NCBI GenBank assembly: GCA_036346275.1
Contig: CM070723.1
Location: 46,020,743 to 46,084,742, forward strand
Reading direction: 5' to 3'
Source: Otatea glauca
Lineage: Eukaryota; Streptophyta; Magnoliopsida; Poales; Poaceae
DNA: 64,000 bases
The position numbers and the translations under genes are program-made. Positions 44,440 through 54,805 of the stretch are shown in pieces (the stretch's first letter is position 1; each line of letters starts with the position of its first letter). A model generated the notes under the pieces. The model saw only the letters and a program-made list of their open reading frames with translations, searched no databases and was not told where the DNA came from.

Positions 44440-46081
44440 TTCTATTGTTGTTCTAGATGTGGTGTAGTTTTTTTAGTTCGATGTGCATGGGTCTTAGGGA
44501 TTATTTTCTACCTGGTGGGGTCACTCACCTTCCCCTTTGCTTGTTCGTCGCCATCGGTAATTAGGGTTGGCTAGGAGCTTCTTTTGAAATTCACATAGTT
44601 TAATATAAAATTATTTTATGTATTATTTAAGTGGTTATTTTAAATTCGATTTAATGAGCCGTAATCGAACCGAGCCTCGTTAATCTTTTTTCTTTAGAAA
44701 TAAATTTATTTCAATTTTGAATCCATTAACTACTGTAATCTTCGATGAGCTTTTTGCCAGACCTCCACTCCACGGTGGTTGGAAGCCATCATGTTGGTCG
44801 TCGGTTGCGGCACCGTTGCATGAGTTGCCGGCCACCACCACCCAGGCACCCACCATCTTCTGTCGCCTTGAACAACTCTCCAGTCCCGTTGCCGTCGCTG
44901 ATCGTGAATCGTCCTCTAGCTTTGCCCGACGCTTGCCAGTAGTACCGTGCTTGACGGTGTCTTGGCTGCCATCGCTCGGCCACTAGCTGCCTCGCTCGGC
45001 CATGGAGACGCATTCGTTGCAATCCTTTGGTGTCCGCACGCTGCATGCCGTTAGATCAACAATCAACGCCCAGATCAAAAACTGCAGGGGGAAACATGGG
45101 TAGATTTTTCTTTTTGAATTTTGGTTTGGCTAGTTTATTTCGGATCATTGATGTCCAAATATAACAGCCACAAGAACTTGCAGTTGATCCGTTGCAAATA
45201 CGGAAGTCATCACTTTTCTAGTATTAGTTAGCTAACTACATAGGATTAAGAGATGATGTGGCAAAGAACTAAGGAGAAAAGAGACATTGCATGGGCATAT
45301 AATCTAACAAGTGGACATAGCTAAATCAACCATTGAGAAGGAGGTTATGTCTTACAGATTGTATGGTTGAAAATGGAATGTAGCTTATTATTTGGACTTA
45401 TGGGTAGACGCAAGTGTTTACAAAATCGATAAAAATCGCTCGATTTTCGGTCGTATCGGCGCGGTTCGGCTTCTAAAACCGCTCGATAAACCGGTCCGAT
45501 TCAAATTTTTTTTAAAATTTGAAAAAATTTGTCCGACGTAAACCAGCCGAAGATCGGTGAAAATCGCTCAAAAAAATTGACCGCCAAAAAGTTCAACTAG
45601 TGCATTAATTTTTTATTTTTTTCTTCAAAAAGTTTGATTTTGAAACTCTACTATTTTTAACTCGATATTTCTGATTTTCGAATTTCGTACTATTTTTTCC
45701 ATACCGATTTTGTTAACCCCGTTAAACGCTATGCATGGAAGGAGTTACTAGTAGCATTGTTTCTAAATGATCTGGATCTATTTATGTCTTCCGCTGAGAA
45801 TACCTAAGCTGTGTATAACATATACACCAGTGCCCGTGGGTTACAATGTAAACATGTTTTTTAACCAAATAATCAAATTATACCATGGATTTACAAAACT
45901 AAAATTGCACTATTGTATTGCCACAAGGAGAGAGAATTGGGGAATAACCTAGCCAGAGGGAGCGAGTGTGAGTGAAAAAAGAGAGATACAGTTGGTTTTT
46001 TTTATTCACGAGAGAAGGGAGGAATGTGTAGCGACTCACGACCCATATATCGGCGTGTTGCTTTTCTTAAGAAGAGAAAAT
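44440..46081. other. Intergenic DNA with a small unsupported open frame
   Basis: A GC-rich island at 44750-45060 has a 89-codon plus-strand frame (44717-44986) and an overlapping minus frame, neither with a recognisable domain. From 45411, CAAGTGTTTACAAAATCG followed by CGGTTCGG/CCGATTC inverted words resembles a hAT-type end (compare 57733), but no partner end was found. Confidence 0.35.
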
Positions 46082-46086
46082 GGAGG

Positions 46087-48611
46087 TGAAAGTGCATCTA
46101 GGCACTTATGTTATTTTGGTGATTAATGACAAACACTCATAATGACAATCTATGCAATTAAGTAAATGCTTAACTTAGTGCTTAGCAAATGACAAACCTC
46201 TAATATGATTATATTGCTATGAGACTAACATGTTATTGCCTAGTTGAGTATCAGTCTCATCTTTTAGAGGAAAATCAAATAGGAAGGTTAAGCAAAGATA
46301 AGGTATGCAATTTTGGTATCTATTCTATATGTGTTATTGCATTCCTTTCGTGCAAATGCATAGTGAACTCCAAGTAGCATGTTGATTTTATATATGCACA
46401 TTGGTTCATGTCATATTTATTTGTGCATATATATTCATTTGAGTTCATTATGGTATGCATGTATTAACTAGAGTTAAACTTCATATTGCTATAGATTGAC
46501 TTGGTGCATGCATGCTTTATTTGTATATCTTCTCATGCAATTCTCTTAGTGAAGTTTATCTAGTGTTGGATCACATATTTACTCTTACTCCAAATATTAT
46601 TTGCACATGTACAATTCGTGTATATTCTATCATGTGCTTCATTTAAGTAAAGACTGTGATCCTTGCCATGATTTAATTGATTCATCATATTGGCAATTAT
46701 CTCTCTAGTGCATATAGATCAATTACACATTCATCATGATGTACTTAGTAGAGAACATTTCTTATGTCAAGTGTTTCCAGTTATATTGTGCTTCTTTCTA
46801 TGAAACACTTGTTGTAATCAATTGCTCACAAATATCAACTTGTTCATATCTATTGAGCTTTTGGGACTAATGTCTTTCATGAGTAGTTTGGAAAGAATTA
46901 GGTCCCGTCTGTGTATGATGACCAAGGTATCTTGGAGGATGATCGTTAAGCCGAGGTCAACAAGACGGCGGTGTCACCAAGAGTTGAGGACTAAGTCAAG
47001 ATCGACTTGGCGTGGAGATCGTCAGAGAGGATGATCAAGTCAAGGTTGATAGGACGAGAGTCTCATGAGGTGAATCGAGTCGAGTTGGACAAGGTGAAGA
47101 TGTCATCAATTATATGGTGAAAGTCTTCATGCATCGACATTAAGAAAGAAGACGGCAAGTGACTATTTCTAGACTTATATTATCTTTGATTTATTTTGAG
47201 TCTAAGGATTGCCGTACTATTAAGAGGGATGCGATGTCGAATGACTTTTAGATGTGTCAAGTGCTCAAGTGATCCATCCTTGTGAATCTTAGAAAGAGAG
47301 TGGTGTTGGTGGTGCCGAAAAGTGAGGGTTGTAGGTCTCTCTTGGATTCTTTGTGATATCTGTATTTATCCTTTGAGTTTTGGTTAGTGAGACCTTGTTA
47401 GTTGTGTAGCCCTCGTTCTTAGCTTTTGATAGAGTCCAAAATCGCTGAAATCGGAGTCCGAGTGAAAAGTTATGCTCGTTTTGGTCTGGCTGGCGGTGCA
47501 ATCCGGAGTATCCGGATATTCAATCCGGACATTCCGGGTTGACACCCTCGATGGCTGCTCTCAGTCAATCCGAGTATCCGGGTTTTTCCGAGTCTCCGGG
47601 TTGTGCCCAGCTGTCTCCAACGGCTAGTTTTCTTGGGACCTCTATTTAAAGCCCCCTTCTTCCCCACTTTAAAGAGGCTGTGTTCCCATAGATTAGAGGT
47701 GTTATACCCTTGTTCTTGAGCCCCCAAAACACCTCTTTACCCTTAGATCTAAGTGATCCCTTGGTGAGAAGGGTTGGGAAGAGTTTGAGGAGTGAGGTGC
47801 TAGGTTGAGTGAGACTTGAGTTGTTTGAGCACTTGATTTCATCTCCAAGCTTGTTCTTCGTGAGCATTTGTTACTCTTGGAGGTTGAGGACTCCTAGACG
47901 GCTAGGAGGTTGCCTACGAGCCACCGGAGCTTTGTGTGGTTGGCCGTGGGAAGTTTGTGAAGGTCGGTTCCGCCTCCGTAAGGGAAGGAATCAAAGGAGT
48001 GAAGACCGCGAGTGCATTTGTGCAACACCGGAGGAAGAGGGTTGAAAGAGACCCGGCTCAAGTGTGACCGAGCCGCCTCAACGGAGACGTAGGATCCCCC
48101 CAAGGATCCGAACTTCGGGTGAAAAATCATCGTCTCCAAGTTTGCTTCTTACTCATGCTTTAGTATTTGATTTTGAATCTTGAAATTGCCCGATCTACTC
48201 TATTGTTGTGTTTGGCTCTAGATATTCATCATCCCCATGTACCTGATAGCATTTAGATCTTTTGTATTCAAGTAGATTGTTGAAAAATTGCAGGGATTTA
48301 AAATCTCATTTCGAGGTCTTAAATCCGTAGTATCCGGACTTCTGAACCCGGATAGTCCGGACATTTCGGAGTATCCGGAGATAAGTCCCGGACACTCCGG
48401 TCTGAGTCCCTCGGATCCAATCCGGAGTATCCGGACTCCTGAACCCAGACAGTCGGATATTTGAGTATCCGGATAAAAATCCCGGACACTCCGGACTTAG
48501 ACCCTCGGGAGATTTTATTTAGCTGCAAATTTTTTATTCCGCTGCATTTAGTGTTAAATATTTTAATTCGCCTATTCACCCCCCCTCTAGGCGACATCCC
48601 CTGTCCTTTCA
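46087..48611 (+). repeat. 5' LTR of element B
   Basis: 2525 bp, TGAAAGTGCATCTAGGCACT to TGTCCTTTCA. The motif GCCGTACTATTAAGAGGG is at 47211-47228 and CCGGAGTATCCGG clusters at about 47500-47610 and 48320-48500. The region from about 47870 to the 3' end matches element A's LTR, while the first 1.1 kb does not. Confidence 0.96.
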
Positions 48612-48613
48612 AT

Positions 48614-48625
48614 TGGTATCAGAGC
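48614..48625 (+). promoter_or_regulatory. Primer-binding site of element B
   Basis: TGGTATCAGAGC, an exact initiator tRNA-Met complement, two bases after the LTR. Confidence 0.95.
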
Positions 48626-48668
48626 AAGGTCTCTCCTTTATTAGACTTAACCGTCTAGAGAGTAAAGG

Positions 48669-50356
48669 ATGTCGACTAGAGGATTAGTGCACTCACATAA
48701 TCCACTTGTGCTAGATGGCAAAAATTATGCTTCATGGAAATTAATTATGACTTCTCATTTTAAATCCATGAGCCCCCAAATATGGTGGATCGTAGATGTC
48801 GGCTTTTCCTCTCCATTGAATGAAGTTGCTCCAACCAAGGAGAGAGGAAATGCCTACATCTCGACGCTCAAGCTACTAATGTTTTATTTTGTGTTGTGAG
48901 CGATGAAATCTTTGATAGAATATGCAATCTCAAGAGCGCTCATGAAATGTGGATAAAGCTTCAAGAACTATTTGAATCATCCACTTCTATTGAGGATTGC
49001 ACTAAGGAAGAGATGTCGGGAGATGAAACATCAAGCTCCACCTCAAGCTCAAGTGATGAAGAACCGACATCTCCATCAACCTCAACCTCCGCCTCAAGTG
49101 ACGATGAAGATGCTCTTCCATCACAAATCCGTTGCTTTATGGCGAAAGGTAAGAATGAGGTAAGTGACGATGATGACGATGATGAGCTCACTTATGATGA
49201 ACTTATGAATTTGCTAGAGGAGCTCAATAAATATCTTGGAAAGGAGAAAAAGAAATATAAAATTTTGAAGCTTGAACATGAATCACTTCAAAATGATTAT
49301 AATATGCTTCAAGAAAATCATGAATCCCTCCTTCTCAAAGAAAATCATAATCCTAAGGTGGACATAGGAATCTCATGTGATTTAATTGATGAAATATATT
49401 GCTTAAATGTTAATCCTAATATTTCATCAAAATTTGACATATCCACCTCTTGCAATGATTTACCTTGTTGCTCAAATTCAAATGTTTCCACTTCCTCTAT
49501 GCATATTGAGACTAACCTTGTAGAAGAAAATAAAGAGCTCAAGGCTCAAGTCATTAAATTGGAAAATGACTTGAAGAAGTGCGTAAAGGGAAAAGCCGTT
49601 CTCGACGAGATCTTGAGCAAGCCAAGGGCGCCTCAAGATAAGAGAGGAATCGGTTACATCTCCAAGAGGGAGAACAAAATGAAGGACCACTACGCCTCGG
49701 TGCGTCCTCATAAAGTGGAGATCAAGCCACAACCATCAACCGAGAGGCACACCGGCAAGAAGCAAGTCAAGAAGAACAAGAGACGCTCAAAGCCTACTTG
49801 CTACAATTGTCGGGAAAAGGGGCACATCGGTAAGGATTGTCCCAAAGGTATTACTCCTAAGCCTATTATTGTCAATGATCATTATTTGCTTAGGAAGGAC
49901 AAAAATGGCAATATGTTTGCCAAGTTTGTCGATTCTCCCAAGTATTTGCAAAATTATGATATTCAACTGCTTAGGAGAAATGAATCTAGAAATGTGTTTG
50001 CTCAAAATACTAGATTTCCTAAGACCAAGAAAAATCATGTTGATCATGTGCTTAGGAAAAATAACAATAGCAAACCATTTGCTAGATTTGCTAGATCCTC
50101 TAAGAGTTCTCATTATAATGATCATCATATGCTTAGAAAGGATCAAACTAGAAATGGGTTTGTGAATTTTACTAGACCTCCTAAGCCTTCTCATTACAAT
50201 GCAAATAATTTGCTTAGGAGGAATAATAACCTCAAACCCATTGCTAGTCATGTTAGTTCATCTAAGACTATTGATGTTAGGGCCATTTGGGTTCCTAAAT
50301 CTATTGTGACTAACATTTTTGGACCCAACAAAAATTGGGTACCAACAAGTGCCTAA
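48669..50356 (+). pseudogene. gag-like ORF of element B, frame-shifted and lacking part of the capsid region
   Basis: ATG at 48669 opens 77 codons (MSTRGLVHSHNPLVLDGKNYASWK), then a frameshift around 48850 moves to the frame that runs to 50356. The downstream frame joins EMWIKLQELFE directly to a serine/acidic stretch, so much of the capsid region found in element A is missing. A lysine/glutamate-rich coiled-coil-like section follows, then a zinc knuckle CYNCREKGHIGKDC (49799-49840), then five 27-residue repeats, ending in IWVPKS...NWVPTSA. That ending matches the sequence just before protease in element A. Whether the frameshift is biological or a sequencing error is unclear. Confidence 0.8.
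49880..50284 (+). repeat. Five tandem 81-bp (27-residue) coding repeats in element B
   Basis: The core LLR(K/R) codons start at 49886, 49967, 50048, 50129 and 50210, an exact 81-bp spacing. Each unit reads roughly (H)xLLR+x..xx.FA+F.+.+K..HYN, basic and asparagine-rich. Units have diverged at the protein level while keeping their length exactly, which suggests selection on the period. Confidence 0.92.
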
Positions 50357-53300
50357 AAGACTATTAGGTAATATGAGATGGTTGGATGTTTGGCTTCTTC
50401 AAAAGGGAAGATGACTTGATCATTTGCAAAATAGAGCCAAGCATGAGGATGATCACTTCAATCTTGAGCCAATGTCATCTCGGGTAACAAGTATCTAATT
50501 TGATTACTATTTAGCTTATAGCCTTGTGTAGGTTATATTGCATTATTCATGAAAATCAATTTAGATTGCTTGTTATATGCTTGCTCATGCTTATTAGTTG
50601 TTTTGATTGCAATCTTGAGTAAGTTTGGGATAGTGGCACATTAAGGGGGAGTGTTAATTCATATCCATGTATATTGCATCCCTACATGTGCCCATATTTA
50701 TATAAGTGCTAACATATATTTTCAAAATCAAGCCATTTAGCCAAAAGTCAAAATTTTGTATACCATTAGTATTCTTGTGAAAAACTAGTTGCAAAATGTA
50801 TAAAAATATATTTGAAACGTTTTTCAAAGGTTTTGGCTTCACAAAATATATTTTGAAAAGAAAATGAGTTTCATGATCAAAATCTAGATAGTAGTATCTT
50901 GTTTTGGATTTAAACTTATAATTTTCATAGAATTAAATGTAAAATGAATTTGAAAGTAATTCCAAAACGAAAATCCTAGAGTTGGTCATTCTTAACAATT
51001 CTTGTGTTCAAAAGACTTTCAAAAGACCAACCTAGCGAAAGTTATTCGATTTTGAAACTCGCTGAAAAACTACATTTGACCTATAATAGTCATATTATTG
51101 CACTTAGTGAGTTTCTCCGTTTGGACCGGATCTTGTGTAGTATCTTGGTTCAAAATGGTATCTTAAACTCATACACAAAATTCAAATCTCTATATCTCAT
51201 CTTATTCTTCATTTGAATCTTGTGTTGAAATGTTTGGCTTTGTTTTACAAATAGGTATTTCAAAAGGACCATTTAGGTCAAAAGTCAAAATTCATATTTA
51301 AAAGGCCCGAATTTGTGAAGAGCTTTATAAAAGTATTCTATTATGTATCTCAATGTTTTACAAGCTCTCAAAATAAAAATATATTGAAATCAATTTAGCC
51401 CGAAAAGTTTTTGGTTTGAACTAAAATAGCTTATTTAAGCATATTGCTCAAATCTTAGCATTCAAGTTGGATTTCATTATAAATGTTGGCTAGAAACCAT
51501 CTTGATAATCAATTCTAAGCCATGGAAATTGAAATTGCATGAAATCCAAATTGAGTTGTATTTTGAGGCTTTTTATGAAAAACTATTTCCTATTTAACTT
51601 GCTTCAAAAAGGGATAAAAGCAAAATATTTGTTTGAAATACAAAATCTTATGAAAATAGTCTTCTAAAATGTTTTCAAATGTATTTCAAATGTTTTCAAG
51701 TATCTAACCGTTGGCTAGAAGCTAAAAGTCAAACTTTGGCCTCAAATAGATCTTATATGATCTTGTTTTTGAATTAAATGAAATACTTTTATAAGTTAAA
51801 ATCTATTGAGTTTTTGAAAAAGTGGTCAATACAAAACTCATAGGGTTGGTCATTTTAAGCATTTCTTTAGTTCAAAGTTTTTCCAAACGAACAACCGTTC
51901 AAAAGTTATAGCCATTTGAATTTGGCCAAAATCATCCATTTGACCCAAAATAATCCGTTGTTGCATTTTGTGGATTTCGCTATTTGAATTGGAATTCTTT
52001 GTATATCTTGGATTGAAATGGTATTTCCTACTCATACAAAGCTATGAAAGTTCGAATCTCCATAAATTTCAATCCGGAATGCATTTTGAGCATTTGGTGA
52101 AAATTCAATTTTTTTCAAACCTACAAAGCGCATTTTGTCATATCTTTTGAACGAAAATTCATTTTAATGAAATTCTTGTTGGGAAACCTTCTAAATAGTC
52201 CAATGTTTATTTCTGGAAAGTTTCAAACCATTTGGACTCAATTTGAAAAAGTTTTGACTTTTCTTCTCTTTGAGTAAAAATCATGCCTACAAAGCAAAAT
52301 TTGGCATATCTTTTGATTGGAGACTCCTTTTTGGAAAATTCTTTTTGTAAAAGTTTCTTGGGAGTCTAAAGAATGTTTCTGCACAATTTCAAGTAATTTC
52401 AACTTAATTTGAAATAGTTATGCCTTTTTCTCTCTTTCGATCTTATTTGGCATACTCTTGCATTAAGTTGGATTTTACGATTTGAATGAATTTGATTATG
52501 CAAATAGGCTTATAAACATCTCTCTAAATCATATGAAGCCATATAAGTGCATATTACCATTCAAAACTCATTTGGTTCCATTTTGAGGATTTGGTGAAAA
52601 TCTTAATCTTTTATGTGTTTCATATGCATCTTTCATCATATTTCTAAATGAAATTTATTTATTGAAAATCCTTATTGGAAAACCTTCTCTCACATATGGA
52701 GTTCATATCTGAAAATTTTCAAATTTATTTGAACTCATTTGCAAGATTGTTGACTTTATTTGACTTAGTGTCAAAACTAAACCTTCAATGCTTCTAATGA
52801 CCTATTTTTGATTGGAGAGTGATGTTTGAGAAAATCCTTTTGGAAAAAGTCTCTTGGATGTTCATGGATCATTTTCGCAAAATCTTATGGCTATTGGACT
52901 TCATTTGATCAAGATTTAATCCAAATTCAAAATGTTCAGTTTTGGGGATGAAGCTGAACAACCCGGAGTATCCGGGTAATCTATCCGGAGTATCCGGATT
53001 ATCCGACACTCGGATCAAAAACACCGAGTATCCGGTTGTCTTGCTTCGCCCAAATTCTTAAATTGCTATCTATACTTTCTTGCAATCTCTTGTTCATCCT
53101 ATTTTTGGGGTTTCTCTTTTGCTCAAATCAATATTCAGTCTTCATAACCCTCGAAGAGTATTTCGAGACGAATCTGTTCCGCGTTGATGATTTTTGTATT
53201 TGAGCAATGGTTTAAAAGCTATAATCGATTTTGTGCTGCTATTTGCATCTTTTTGAGATTTTAAGAGTTTTAAATTGGAATCTTGGCAAGCCTTTCAAGA

Positions 53301-54791
53301 TGAAAACTAAGTGAACTTATTCATTGCTCCAAGATTCAAAGTGGAGCATATCTATTTAAGTTTTCATTCCAATGAAAGTGCATCTTTTGGCTAAGTTCTT
53401 TTGGAAATTGGATTTAATTGTATCTTAGCCTCAAAATGTTTTCTCTCTTGCATAACTTGGAGTTTATTATAGAAAAGAGAAAATTTCCCTTGTAAGCTCA
53501 AGAGTGAGTTTGAATGTGTTTTACTCATTGTCTCTCTTACAAGTGGATGACAAGATTAAATTTGAATGAGTTTCAAATATTTTCATTGCCAAGTGGTGTA
53601 ATAAAATCTTCAATTGTTATCTTGAATTGTTTTAAATTGCATGCAAAGAGTATTGTCTTGTATATCATATATATCATGCATGTTGTACTTAGACATTATC
53701 AAACTAACTTGGGTCAAATTAAAAGATATTTGTTCCCAGAAATCGTGTGCTTGTCTATTGATGTTCAAGGTATTGGAAAAGGGGTCATCTTCGACGGTGG
53801 GATGAAGGAAATGGAGAGGAGCTCCATAGTACGAGGGATCTAAGACCGGGCGCGGTGATCATGACCAATTCGAACATGCAGTGGACAAGAATCGACAAAG
53901 GGACGTGTTTCTTTTCGACCATATTCAATAATGTCATGCACACCATTATGCTAAATTGTGTTATTCTAAATGGTGTTGTATCTTTCAATTGGTATGATTA
54001 ATTGGTATCTTTCAAGAGGTATCCTCTAATCCTAAATTGTTTTGAAGTGTCATCTAACTTGCATTCGGCATTATCAAGAAGTAAAAGGTACATATGGGTG
54101 ACACATTGCAAAGAGGTATACCCTTGATAAGTTTATGAAATTCTTGATCATGAAAGTGCATCTTACTTGTACAATTTTGATTCATGATCTTGTATACATC
54201 TTGTGATCATATAAGCAATTTCTTCTTGTGTAATCTTCTTTATATGATCTTAATTGTTAGAATTTAATTTGATCATGAGCATGTGCTTAAATTATATAAA
54301 TTTGCTATATGATCTTGATGTTTAAAGAATAAATCTTCTCCATGTGAAATCATATTCGTGTGTCATGTTTAAGCATCACTTATATCCTGTGAATCATGAC
54401 TACTTTAAATTTGTATAACTAGAAAAATATATTACCTAAATCTTGAAAATAATTGGTATCATATCTTGCCTAGATTTAGGGGGAGCTTAATATTATTGTC
54501 CTATTACTAGCTCCTTATGTTTATTTTATTTTCTCCCTAATCTTTTTATTGAGTGTGCAATCAAGGGGGAGAACAGATTTTATTGAATAAACAATAAGAA
54601 TCTTTTAAGCACCTTTTGGGATTAATGACAAAAGGGGAGAATTTATGGATTTATCAATTGTCCCTAATCGATTGACAAAAGGGATGATTTGTAAGTATGA
54701 TCTCTTATTGTATCTTTATGCTTGTTTTAATGCTAAAATATCTTAATATTGTCATTTGGTGCAATTGATAATATGTTTGTCATAAATCACC
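50357..54791. other. Long non-coding interior of element B
   Basis: About 4.4 kb, AT-rich, without any pol domain. Recurrent phrases such as CCATTTGGCC/CCAAAAGTCAAAATT, GGAAAACCTT(C) and TTTTGAACGAAA recur loosely from 50700 to 52900, indicating old internal duplications. At 52955-53070 there is a palindrome cluster plus flank shared with element A (32395-32520). Open frames here are short and featureless. Confidence 0.7.
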
Positions 54792-54804
54792 AAAAAGGGG
54801 GAGA
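54792..54804 (+). promoter_or_regulatory. Polypurine tract of element B
   Basis: AAAAAGGGGGAGA directly precedes the 3' LTR. Confidence 0.93.
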
Positions 54805-54805
54805 T

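Noticed and set aside
44717..44986. 89-codon open frame in a GC-rich island
   Set aside because: No domain, overlapping minus-strand frame, and no gene context; kept only as an intergenic note.
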